A stretch of 64,000 bases of DNA from Enoplosus armatus (taxonomy: Eukaryota > Chordata > Actinopteri > Centrarchiformes > Enoplosidae). The position numbers were made by a program, and so were the translations under genes. The notes under the pieces were generated by a model. It did no database searches. It was not told where the DNA came from and saw only the letters and a program-made list of their open reading frames with translations. Below are positions 11,328-25,300 of the stretch, in pieces; the stretch's first letter is position 1; each line of letters begins with the position of its first letter. The DNA is taken from assembly GCF_043641665.1 (NCBI RefSeq), contig NC_092183.1, forward strand, positions 8,596,501-8,660,500, in the 5' to 3' direction.

Positions 11328-14300
11328 TTAATTGTAGAGGTACTGTGAAATGAAGCGGTGCAGTTTCTGCCTGTTTTCTGACAACTGGAACAAAGAACTG
11401 ACGCCCAGGAAGACGCCTCCTTTCTGACGCTCCTCCGAAAGGACCTGAAGTGAACATAAACACAGCACTTTCAGGACACTCGCAGCCACAATGCTTTTTA
11501 TTCAGTAACCTTAATTTGAACATTGTGAGCTTGGAGCTTCTCTTATCTATAGTGGTGTGCTTTTTTGCACAAGGCCAAATAAAAAAACTCAGAAGTAATA
11601 ACAGAGATAAAAACAAGACCTTTCAAAACAAGAACACTTGAAAAAAAAAAGACCATGAAAAAGAAAAACAAAGCTAAAGATGTTAAATAAATAACTGAAC
11701 CACCTTATTCAGTCTGCAAGGCCTGAAATAATGAGGCGAAATGAGAGAGCCGAACTTCAGACTGTGTTGTCCTTCCTTTTGTTTTATAGTTGCATAAACA
11801 CTGGAAGCACGTTTCCTTTGATTTGACCTGTAGATCTTAAAAGTCACGTCGTCTTGACATCAGGAAGTGGAAATTAGCTGTCAAATCCTAAAGACAAGCA
11901 TAATAACGAGCCTGTCTGACTGATAACCTTGATAAGAAAGTTAATAATTGCCTCATGAGATCTTTGCAGATATATAGGTCAACGATGCTCTATTTTTAAA
12001 GGCAGCGATTCCCAACACACAGACTGATAGAGGAGACTGATGGGCGCAGACACTGTCTACTTTATTGAGTTGAAAGGCTGAGTGGTAAACTGTGAGAGCA
12101 GTGAATTTGTGCCCAAATGTTGATTTATATAGTTATGGATAAAAAGACTGCATCAGAGTTATGAGTGAGCTGCTGTTTTCTCCCTTTTTCTGAATATAAT
12201 ACGGGTGTTTCTCTTCAGTTTTTTGATTTTAAGTTGGTGCCAATTGGCAAGGTTGCCCTTCTCCTTTTTATTATTCCTTGCTGTTGTTTGCAGCGTCAGT
12301 GCAGATGGAGATATGGAAATAACAGACGCTCATATTCCTATCTGCAAGACAAACCATGAGCTGCCTTCCTTCTTGCACTGTATGAAAAACAACATCCACA
12401 GACTTGAAAATTGCCGCAGCCCGATAATCCTTCACAATAAACATGAAGCCTTTATCTGGTCCCATCAAAGTTTCTGTTTAATCCTCGGTTCATTGTGCCT
12501 GAGTGGAGCGTTTTCATGTCAGGTCACCTCACAAGCCACAGGAAGAAACAGAAATATGTCACTGAGGAATCCTCAAAGATAAGTCACAAGAAAATGCACG
12601 AATAAGGTATATCTGGTCAGAATATTGTTAATAGCTAGTAAAAAAGCTATCACAAGGAAATGGGGTAAATAGGATCCCCCTACTCAGGAACAATAGATGG
12701 AGATAATAGAGGAAATCTACATAATGGAAAAACTGACAAATCGTCTGAGATTGCAAGAAACACAGATGGAAGAAAAACGGAAGAAATGGACACTGTTCAG
12801 GACCCAAAACAGCTATGAAGACTACAGAAACTGAGAATGGATAGACTACTGAACATGTAACTCCCGAACAAAACCACTGTTTTTTAAATTTCCTTTTTGT
12901 TTATATATCATTTTGTTTTTTAGGTTTGTCTGTTTACATGTTCATCTGTTGGTTTTATATGTTTAGATTTTATTGATGATTTCAACATCTATAAAGTGAA
13001 AAAATAAAATAAATAAATAAGTCACCTTACAAACATTTTTCCTGCATTCAAAATCTTAATCTTACATTGCATTATTATTCGTTTTATCATAACTAGTATT
13101 ATAAAAGAACAGTTCAATATTTTGGGAAATACACTTGCTGAGAGTTAAACGAGAAGATCGATACCACTCTCATGTCTGTGCGGTAAATATGACATTACAG
13201 TCAGTAGACCTTTAGCTTAGCTTAGCATAAAGACTGGAAATGGGGGGAAAACAGCTAGCCTGGCTCTGACTAAAGGTGCCTTCCAGCACCGCAAAAGCTC
13301 ACTTATTAGCACGTTATATCTCTCAAATCTGCTGGATAGTTTAATCTATAATAAAATCATAGTTTACATGCTGGTCATATATTTCGTGAGTAAATTCATT
13401 ATCAGTAAACTCACTAGTACCTATCTATCAAATAAATGTAGTAGTCCAATATGTATGTATGAGTGCAATGTTGTGTTGCATTTTCAGTTGTCTGTCTCAT
13501 GCACGTCAGATTGAAGATCAGAAAACGCTTTATCGTTATAACAGAGGTTATCTCGGGGCACCTTTCATACAGAGCAGGTTTAGACCATACTCTTTATAAT
13601 ATTATTTACAGAGACCCAACAGTTCCCACCATGAGCAAGCACTCTGCAGCGCAAGAAAAAAAACTTAAAAACAGGCTGAAACCTTGAGCAGAACCAGGCT
13701 CTGGGTGGGCGGTCATCTGCCTCGATCGGTTGGGTTGAGAGAGAAAAAGAGAGAGGGGGAATGAGGCTTCTACTTTGATCAATACAGCTGTCCACACAGG
13801 CCGCTCAATGCCTTGCTTTTCAATAGCACAATACGCTTGTTAAAATGACCCAAAGTGTATTTTTACGCTTCAAGTCTATTTTCTTCTGTTTTATGCTCAT
13901 AACTACACTGATCGTGTGTTGGGCTCTGAAGCACTGCCAAAATACGGGTGACCTACACTCAATACTGTGCCTGAACGCATCCTCTGTAGAGACGCAGCAC
14001 TGAAGCTGCTGCTCTGCTCAGAGTATAATCTAGCAGAAAATGGAAGTACTAAAGTAAAGTACATGTACATCAAAATTGTTCAAAAAAAAGTACACCACGG
14101 ATCCCTGCCATGTTATTAGAGGTGTCTCTGTGATCCTACGCAGCCATTAAACGTGTGCTAAAATAAAACGTCGACACAGACAACAATAACAGGATTGTAG
14201 GTCCATAGGACACCAGTAATTCTTCTTTTTAAAAGACCAAAATGTGAAATGTAAATCACTTCTGCATGGTTAAGAAACCAAGACGAAATGTTGCCTGTAC

Positions 14301-14661
14301 TACACTTTTCCAATTTCTAATTTTAAATCGCTTTGTCCTTGGCCCAGTGAATTCTCTTCAAAGATTGACATTTCTGCCTCAAACATAATTGGATATGGCT
14401 GGCTCGAGTTGGGCCCAGTTTCTCTCTTGTTGCATCAAAATCAGGCTGTGTTCCTGCTCATGCTAAGCTCGAGACTCAGGAATTTTGTTAAAAAGCGCTG
14501 CCAGCAATTGACCGTTTATTTGCGATTTGGGGATTTGGGTTGGATTCAGTCTCACCTGGGAGCAGATTAATGTTAAAACTGAAACTTTTTGGGAGTTGGA
14601 CTGCACCTAAACTTTCAGTCCTGAGTCGAGCTGTAATTCTCCGCAGACAGACAAATTTAGG

Positions 14662-14697
<36 letters not shown>

Positions 14698-17600
14698 AAG
14701 GCTGTCACTCACCCCCAGGTCTATTAGTGTTCTAACTGCAGTGTGTGCAGCCTCCTCTGAGCAGCTCTCTGTGAGATACGGCACAAAGGCACACATGAAT
14801 CAAAAGAACAGACAGATATCCAATATAGAAAAACCAGGTCGGGATAACAGAACAAAGCCATTACCAGTGGGATAGATGGAAATTTTATACTGTGTATTAT
14901 TGAAGGGTGTCATGGGTAGTTTCTGATTGTCTTATATGGTTTTTTTAAGAAGAAGATGATGTGAGTGGAGGAGCTGCTCTGTGTTTCTTCTCTGGTCTCT
15001 GCTGGCTTGTTACAACACACGCTGAATCAGTGGGAAAAGGCGAGGTGACAAGCTTTTGAAGTTATGACACAAAGAAATGGAACACCTTTGTGTGTGAGTG
15101 TGTGTGTTTTTGGGAGAGGGGGATGTCAGGTTGAGCTCACCGTAGTGCTGTTTCTTCGTATTTGCTGTGTCACACAGATGGGAGTGTGTCCGAGCCACAA
15201 ACTCTGCCTCTGCAGCAGGACAGACATGAAAATTGGGCCAATCATTCCACTCAAAGCAAAGTGAGGACTGAGATACTATATGGAGATTTTATGGTATAAT
15301 ACTGTATATTTATGACTGGTGGCCACTGCAAATGACTCAGGGTGAAACATAAATATCAGAGACATGAGGAACATCATTAGCATTTATTTTGACTTCATGT
15401 GACACGAATGCTTTAAGTATTAGCTTTAACTAAATACATGAGTGATCCCCAACACCAATCAAAGATGAATGCTGTCCCTAAAACATATAGTACACATACC
15501 TGGCAGAGGTGTGAGTAGCAGGTTCAGTCCGGTGGTCGTCCAGCAGAGCGCCCTCAGATGACCAGCTAGCATACTGCAGAGGAAGAAGAGCATCTCTGGA
15601 CACTGACTTGGCTGGCTTATCTACAAAAGTACAGAGAACGAAGCAGGAGTGGTCAGAAATGACAAAATGAGGATGAGGAGGAGCGGGGGGACAGGAATGA
15701 AAGAGCATTTTCCGCTACAATGAGCACATAGTGAGAAGTCAGTTGGCCTGTCGGCCCCAGAAAGTAATACAGCTGCAAGATACGGAGGCACAGTATTATA
15801 AAAGTACCACTTGCTAGAGCAGCATACTTTTGTGTGGGTGTCCCAGAGTCAAAAGTGAAGTAGGTTTTGTATTTGGTTTCAAGCGGTAAAACATTCATGT
15901 TTTTATGTTCATGTAGACTTACACCTATAAACCTATTAGTCAAAGACATAAAATATACTAATAATGTACAGCAGTCTCTCAGTCACCATAGCCCAATTCA
16001 GCTCCAAGAGCGTTAGTGAGGTCAGGTACTGATGTTGGGTAACAAGGCCGGCTCAGAGGTCAAATTCCTCCATAAAGGTGTTGGGTGAGGTCGAGGTCAG
16101 GTCTCTGGGCCGGCCAGTCAAGTTCTTCCACACCAACCTCAGAAAATGGTTTTATTTATGGACAAAAAGCTGTAAAATTAAGATTTCCCTTACTGGAAGT
16201 ACATGAAAGTATGTGGAAAGGGGTGCCCACATACTTTTGGCCATATAGTGTGTACTGGACAACTCTTCCATAAAGAAACCCTTTATCAGTTTGAGGGATT
16301 CAGAAGCTGGAAATCTACTTCTGCTCTGCATTCATGTATTGAAACATTTACCATAAATACTGAATGTTAATGTTACATCTGGTAAATGAGGGAGGCCATA
16401 AAACTATGGGTTCATAAAAGCACTTCATAAATAGTTTAAGAGTGTGTATGGGGCCACTATAATCATGTAATATGGAAATATGTGGGAGCAGAGTTTTGTA
16501 TTGTAGAGTGCAGCTGGTCTTGTAACATTGCCTTGTATTCCTTGATTATTACAGAGCCACACTAAACCAACATGAAATGTTAAGTCTCTCAAGGGATGGA
16601 TGCTCATACCAGTACAGCATACTGAACAGGCTGCAGCAGATATAGTATCATGGCTTTATTCTTCTGCTATCTATAAATGCGAACTCATCCTAGTGTAGGA
16701 AACTTATCAGATCATTTTGTTTTTGTCATTGCCGCCTTGTTTTGTGCACAAACTATTTCACAAAATGTTCTTAAAAACACAAATCAAGACTTCATAACAA
16801 AGTAATGTTTCATTCAGCGTGACATTGTAAATGGAGCTCATCCAACTTTTCAATGAGCAGTCGCCATTTAGTCAATGAGGCTAATTCAATCTGCGTTAAA
16901 ACAATCATTACGTGAATGTGCAGCACTTAGATTTAAAATCAACATGGCAGAGAGGAAAGAGAGAGACAGCAGTCTGTACAACAGTCATTAGCTGAGTTGT
17001 ATGAAGAGTAAAAACACATTATAACAAAAAAGGGCAAATCAGGAACTATGAACAAGGTCAGAGAGGCTGCTTGGCAAAATAAATACTAATAGACGGAATG
17101 AGCAAGAGGATGAAACGCACTCTCAGCATAATATCTAAAAAGCCAAATAAGCAGAAAGTGACTCAGAAAGAATATGGTAGCAAGTAAAGATATAAACACT
17201 AATATATCGGCCAATATCAGCTCATCAGATGGATCTGTACCAGTGTATATGTTGGAGATAAGTAACAAGAAATGACAGATGTCAAAGAAATGTTTGATGT
17301 AGTAAAGAAACACTACATTACCTCACTTGTCCGATAGAGAGCACTTTTCAACTGTTCAAAAAAACTGTTTATTTTTAAGCTGCAGGTCATAAATTAATAC
17401 ATTTTGTGTATGTATACAACCATGTACATCGTTGCTATGTGAGGGAATACTTTGTTTCAGAGCTTACATAGCTGAGCAATATCAATAAATAAAACATGTA
17501 AATGCCTTTGGAAAAACTAAAGTTCTACATGTCAGTGAACAAAATGAAGCTTTTAAAGTTCAGTTGTTTGGGCATAAATCTCTAAACTTTGAGCCTACAC

Positions 17601-19310
17601 AAGACCAGTCTTCTTCAACTTGCCAAGCCTGCTGTGAGACCACCTGAAGTGAATTCAACCAGCTTAACCGATAACAGGCAGTAGAGGAGGAGGTAAGGGG
17701 ATAGCTAAGGGAATATTTTCCATTGGTTGTATATGGAGGTGTTTGCTGTCCCTGTTCAGCATCTGAGCTCAGGGCAGCAGAGCAGAGGCGTCAGGAGAAG
17801 AAGAGTGAGTGCATTGGATGGAGAAAGTTTAGAAAGATTAGAGTTGAAAAAAGTAAAGCTGTATAAACATTGGTGAGGCTCTCCCTCAGTGGACAAGTCA
17901 GAGAGAGGATTTTATACCAGTGTGGAGGTGGCAGTGGTTTTACTGGACTAGTAAGTGAACTTGCTTGCGGCAAGAACTTATTTGGATGTATTCTGTACAG
18001 TTTTCTGTAGCTAGTTACAGTGTTCCTTAAATTTTCTGATAAAAACAGGGTGTCAAACAATGGCTTAGTTGGGATAACTAAGCAAGGAAGAAGATAATGT
18101 GCACATCCAACCTCAGTTCAGTAAGGGTAGGTAGTATAGGCTACACTTTACACATGGCTGTAATCCACCAGTACACGTACTGTCACGACTCTTGGGACCA
18201 ATGCACCTGCACTTTGAGCACTGGCTGTTTGGTCCCTTTGGGGGTTGGTTAGCTGCCTTGCGTTGCTTTGAAGAATCACATATAACAGTCATGACAGTTC
18301 TTTTAAAGCTTTAACACATACTGCTAATTGGCATTCAAGTTATGTGACTCAACTGTGTGGCTGCTTTTGTAATGGAGATTTAGTTACTTCAAAGTTCTTT
18401 TTCATGTGGTGTTTCTGGTATAATGTACGTGCCCTGTAGGCAGTCACCTAGGGTGCCATCTTTTGTAGGTCGAGCCAGCACGGAACATTTTTCCCTTCAT
18501 ATAACTTATGATGCTTCTCTAAAGCATGTGAAGAAGCCAGAGGGGCCCAGCAGTCCTCTTGTGTACCTTGTAGGAACGCAGGTCCTGCCCCTCACAGTCA
18601 GAGTCGCTGTGATAAGGGTCGTCAGTGGTGGTCCAGGTCAGAACACCCTCCTTCTTCCAGAAATCACAGATGGGGACGTCCCTGGGAATCTACATAGGAT
18701 GGAGGGTAGAACAGACGTAAGAAAGTCAGACTATAACTCTTTCTGCCATGTGCGACTGACTTAAAATCAGTCTTAAAGTATGAGTGTTTGAGTCCTCAAG
18801 GGAAATTCCCCAGTGTGTGCTATATTGACCGAGAAAGCTGAATTCTCCTGCTTGCGAAGAAGTGCCGGCAGTGAGCTTCTGATGCCCAACTCCCTATTAT
18901 TAATCATAAAAATAATCCCTAGAAAATAAAATAATGGAAATGCATATGATTCAAACAAATAAAAAAATACTGTATGAAGGGTTATTCAAATAAAATGCTG
19001 ACCAGATCCTTTAGATTTTTGATTAATGAAACAAACTTGCGGCAACATGTTTTTCAAAACAGTGCATCATTCGATGATGTAGCGTTTTAGAGAAAAACTT
19101 TTTTGAAATGTGTACATTTATCTTACTTCTTCCATGATCAGGATGCCACAGCGTACCAGACTATCAACTGCATCCAGGGCGAAACTCTGGGGCGACTGAC
19201 AGGGCTGGAGAGGGAGAGAGAGCAAGAGAGAGAGGGAGAGAGATTGGCAATTTTATTTTTGAAACGTTCATGCCAATAAAACCATCTGAACTGAATTGAA
19301 TTACATTGAA

Positions 19311-19364
<54 letters not shown>

Positions 19365-19810
19365 TAAGCTCGATTGTAAAGCTAGTTTAGAGGTACAAAC
19401 AGCTTCAGCCCATCACACATCTAAGAGGACAGCTGACAGAGAGCATAAAGTGTATAGTAGAGATGTAGCAGAGATCAGAGGACGAGAATGAAAGATGGCC
19501 AGCAGGAGGATGAGAGCAGAGCCATATTTTTCTGTGAGGAATGGGGGGAGAAACATAGCTGCAAGCAGAAGAGACAAGAAAGAGCAGCTGCCGAAATGAA
19601 AGGTGGGCAAACAGAAAAAGGAATAGTATTTCTGGCTCCCATTCGGAGCCCTTAAAGTCAGTCTGATGGAGCACGTACAGCCACACACAAACACACACAG
19701 ATACACAGCCACACTCACAATTTGAAACCTCTCTGCCAGAGATAGAGGCAGCAGAGCAGGATGAATGGCTGTTCAGCTCCATTAAACATCCATTGAATGA
19801 GACACACTGG

Positions 19811-19858
<48 letters not shown>

Positions 19859-22255
19859 TATGAATTCAAACTCACTGGCATGAAGCCCGGAGGCAGGAGA
19901 TGGCAGAGCTGCAGGGCTCTCTCAGTCAGCTCAGACTGGCAGAGCACCACGTCAAACTCCATGTCAACTTTGACCTCCTCTCCGTCCACGCCGTCACTCC
20001 TCACCCTGTTGCTGACGCCACTGCCGGCCACCTCGCACAGCATAGCTGACACCGCACACGCTAAGAACAAAAACACAAACATTTGATCATTTGATGTTGT
20101 TCTTCACGCGCCTACACATGGTGAGAAAACTGGTGTTTGGTATTATCCAGTGTAAGCAGGTTTTGGTCTGCATCATGTTGGACGCTGGACTTTGGCTGAT
20201 GGATCAGTTGATGAGATTTTGCTGATAAGTAGGATCTAGGATTTCCGCCATTTACACAAGCGTTATCTGTTTATTTATTCTTTTTATCCCTATTATCCTG
20301 CTTTCATGTGCTGGTGGGAAACTCTTGACATCCAGATTGTTCATGTCTCATTTTGTCACAAATATCGAACCTGGAAACACTGAGACCATTATGGAGGCTG
20401 GTGGAGATTTTAAGTTTAAGTGTCCTTAAATTAGTATTTATCATATGGTCCATAGATTTGCTACAATATTACGCAACTACATTTAGCTGACTTAAATCTA
20501 TTTTCACCACTGGAGGTTAGCAGTCACATCAACTACACGGAGGCTTTCAGCCCACTGCCCACCAGCATCACTTCCTATACAACCAAACAAGTCATGCAGG
20601 AATAATGAATCATGCAGGCGAAGTAGTTTCCTGTACTTCAAAACACTACATTATTTTTACCTCCAACAACAATGCTAAAATGGGGCTGCAGTATCTATGG
20701 CTTCACTCCAGTCTGCCTGTTAGCATGATATCTAGAAACAAAACATCACACATTTAAAGGGTAATTCCAGTATTTTTAAACCTGGGCTCCATTTTTACAG
20801 ATGTTGGGGTCTAAATGACTAATAGTGACCAACAACAAGCACTTTTAGGGGAATTACTTTTGACAGGGTGCAATTGCCCCCAAGGATTACATTGTAGGCC
20901 GTTTTTTAGACCCCAAAATTGTAAAAATGGGGCCCAGGTTTAAAAATACCAGAATTACCCCTTAAGACCAGTCTTAAACTAAGTTCAAGCAAGTGATGTT
21001 ATGTATATCTTGGTAACACAGGGAGCATGGTTTTGTATATGAAAACACAGATATGCTGGTTGCTGTGTTGACTCACTTGTTGCAGGGGCAGCACTAGATT
21101 AATTGTCTTGACACAATAACATACAAGAACTGACAAAAGAAACAGTTGAAACCAGCTGAAGAACTGTACTGCCACTGATGACCTGTCCTCACATCACTTG
21201 TTTGTTTTTGCATGTTTAGTGGGAAAAGATCTTCTGATGCAGGTACAGTACTCTGACACTGCTCAAAGCTTGATATGCCCTTTTCATTCAGAATATTAAG
21301 TACTTAAACTTTAAAAATGTCCAAAAATGACCAAAAATGTCCGACATGCCAACATTCAGAGCCACAGCCAAAGCCTCCCACGAAAAATAAGGTGTCTGTA
21401 GAAGACAGGGTCTCGAGATGATATTTAGGCTTAAATGTTACAGGAACATTTTTGTCAGCTACACAAGATACATGCATGCAAAGTCACTCACCACCGACAG
21501 CCTCCAAAATAAAGGTGTGTGTGACAATCTGGGCCTGGAGGGTGAGGTGAAGTGTGGCAGCAAGAGATGGACGCGGCGCAATAAAAGGGTCTTTCCTAGA
21601 AGGAAGGAGACATGAACCAAAAGAAGGAAAGGGCAGTAATGGAGATAGAGGTTTCACTCAAAGGGAAATTGGATTTTTGATAAGCAACAGAGTTTTGCTG
21701 TATAGAGCTTATCAGTGTTCTTTGTTTTTTCTTTTGACAGACAGAATACCAACCTAGACGGCGCTGCAGCTATGATGAGGTGAGGGGAGAGCAGAGAGAG
21801 GGAATAATGGGCAACCTCCACTAAACTTCCTCCAAAACCGACATCTTTGTTCCTGAACAATAGTTCCTCCGTGAGCCAGGCCACATCACGACACAGGAGA
21901 GACGCACTCACACCCTGCAGAGGAGAACGATGGAGAACATTTTGTTCCAAATTCAGATGTGAGCATTAACCATCTGGTGACATTAGTTAGAGACTGGTGG
22001 GTATGACTCAGAAAATCATTGTCATACGCTAATAAACTAGCACAAAAACCAATTCTGTTTATGAGCGTCTTGGAGTATTGTTGGTTCCTTAGAGGGGCAG
22101 GGGCGGATTTCAACAATGACAGCACCAAGTGGAAAATTGCTCAGCAAACACACAAACACAGGGATGATGCATCTACCTTGCGGTGTCTGTACAGCAAAAG
22201 GCTGGACACCAGACTGGTGGACATCACAGCCATGCAGGAGGTTGCAGCTAGAAAT

Positions 22256-22312
<57 letters not shown>

Positions 22313-25300
22313 CAGAGATACTGCAGAACAATTTGCATGCCATTAAAACAACAGCTTATAAAGATATATTTATGATTCAGCAGGGGTACATAATCCTGGA
22401 CCTACAGAAGATTAGGTGGAGGATGATGGCGATGCTGAGGTCTGTCTCTGAAGGAGTTGGCTCTTTGAGTTCAGATGCATAGTGAGAAGAAGGCAGGAGC
22501 CACGACATCTCCCTCCGCCCAAACACACTGTCGGTTCTTGACAGAAAAGGTGAGATGAGGGAAGAAGGATGTCAGGATGAATTTACAGAAATGTTATTTT
22601 AGGTCGTCTCAACTGACTTATACTTAAAGTATTTTTTGTGAATTCAAACCCCATATTTGAAACTATTCATGGTCGGCATTTTTTCAGCAATATCCATTTA
22701 ATGTATTCACATTCAGTGATTACCCTCAAGGGATTCACTGGAAACATGTAATCCAGCGCAACTTTATCTTTTAAAGCGTTACACTGGCGAAACATGGGCT
22801 TTTATTGTTAAGAAGCCACAAGAAACGCAGTGTATTTGCCACTGCGGTTAGCGCTAACCATGATCAAAAATGCTTCTACAAAGCAAAACATGGACATTTT
22901 CAGCATTTCTCTGACAGCGTATCAGTTTTAAATATTGCTGGGAGTAAAGGAACAAGAGGGAGCAGCCACAGTGAGGTGTTAGATGGAGAGTTGCAGGCCA
23001 GGTAACCAGCTTTACTAAGTCTGCTGTTGTGTGGACGACTCTCGCGCCGTGCTCAGCATGAGAACTAAAGTTTGTTTGGCTGCACTGTAAACAGATACAC
23101 TAGTTGCTCTTCTGTTGTATGTCTGACAAAGTAACTGCTCACGGAGTGTTTGCTGTATTAAACCACACTTGCTGATACCACAGTAATCACAGTTGTTGCA
23201 AAATCAACAAGGACTGAAATCTTAAGCATTACAGGAAGGATAACACAGTTGCTGAACTACTGGCCTTCAGAATGTCTAGCAGTAAATTGCATTCATTGTC
23301 AAGGGAGTTACATAACAAATCATGTGAATGCCAGTCTAAGTATCATTTATTCCCACGGAAAAATGGAAGAGCTTCTTTTCATTATATTACATGGAATTTT
23401 TCGGTAATTATCAATTCTATCTTATTACAGTATTTGTGGCCAGGGACAAGAAGGAATAGCTGTATTTCCAGTAAACTCTTAATGACCATTATGAGTTCAG
23501 TGGATGACTTAACAAAATATTTCTGAGAATAAAAGGAACGTGTGTGTGGGTAAAATAACTCTGTAGCAAATAACTCAGGTACTTTATGTGCATACAAGCA
23601 TATAACATATCAGCTATATTACTCTAAAGTGGAGGTGTGTGCCATACATTTTATGAGTTGCTTATCTGAGGCTATGCTAGAGTGATATGAGTGTGTTATT
23701 TATGCGTCTTAGCTGTGCATGAGACAGAGAGATATGTAGTAGTGTATCAAGGAGAGCGTGTCACATCTGGCTTTGCTAATACACAAGTCCTACAGACAGT
23801 GACATCGTTCATCTCAAACACGAATGAATAAACTGTGAGTCCTCTGTAAAATAAGTGTTTGTATGTGAGGGCTTTTAATTTTCATTACGGCAGCCCTCAC
23901 ATTCGCTGCATTTTTTATACATGGGAACAAAAAAAAGAGGCTTCAAAAGCTGAAACTTGAGCAGCCACTGACAAACAGAATGAGGAAGCATGGCAGAGAC
24001 ACAGTGTTTAGTGCAGGGGCATGTTAATGATGTAGACATGCAGAAAGAACTAAAATTGCTCACATGCTGATAACAAGCCAATCTAACTATCCCTCTCTAC
24101 CTCTTTTCATCTATTACTTTCATTTCTTTCTCACGTTGTTTTTTTCGTCAGCATCCCGCTTTCACAGAAGAATTAAACATATGAAGGGAGAAGCCACTTT
24201 GCTTGTCAGAAGCCAAGCAGAGACTGAGTGAGGATGTTATTTTCTTTCTGTTATCTTTTTCACTGGCAGACTCTGTAATGTCGATGGTAATTGGACCGAG
24301 TCTAAGAGGATGAAAACTCTCCTCAGAACTTGCATTGTATCTGTGCCAGATTCAAGGTTTAGAGGAAAGTTTATCTTCAAAGTTTGCAAGAAAGTAACTT
24401 TCCAATTTCACAGATGTTAGATAAAACACAATCCAAATCCAAATCCCATTGTGGTTTGATCATATACAGTATAAACACTCACTCGTGCATACAGTTATGT
24501 ATACAGGTGGTTTGATTACCTGTTGTTGAGGATAACAGGCAGCAACAGGTCCTGTAGAGGGAGCCATTCATCTACTCTGCACCTCCCCGAGTCACACATC
24601 TCCTACACACACACAAAAATATGCAGACCTGCAAAGTAGCATCTTTAAGTCTTTCAATATTGGTGCTCTGGTGAAGAAAATTAGACAAAGTTTGCATTAA
24701 AACATTTAATTACAGCTTTTATTGCTGCAGCCCATTCCTCCATTATTATCACCACATGATAACCTTCAGCTCCACTCAGTTGCCAGTTTATTAGGTACAC
24801 CTAGGTAAAATTAACATACAACAGTCCTGCAATAACTCCAACCTTCATAAAGGGTATAATGGTTAAAGTTAAAATTTTTATATGTTTAGAGAGCAGCTGA
24901 TTTGACTTTATGATCATTTTGGAGGCTAACTTTGGCCAATGACAACAAATGACGTCAAAGCCAAACTCCCAAACCATGCCTGAAACTCTGAATCATACTT
25001 ATGGAGATTATCCTGCTGGCCAAATGCAGCCTACGAGTGACTAGAGCCCCGATGCAAACTATCCTGCCTCTGCCAATAGGATAAATCATTCAAATACATA
25101 TAGCCTTGAACATGCTGCTGCCAATCACACTGTGAACACGTGTACCAACTAATATAACTAATTTAGTATGCCCTTTTATAATTTTTTATCGTTTTTTTAT
25201 ATGGCCTAAAATTAAAAAAAATCAACACACATTGGTAGAAGCTAATTTAGTCAGTCCACTTCCAAGGTCAGCGTGATTTATGACCAGGCTTATTCTTTGC

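Noticed and set aside
19405..20082. A 225-codon minus-strand open frame
   Set aside because: Only its first part (20060-19876) is a real gpat2 exon. The rest reads through a splice donor into a CA microsatellite and intron.
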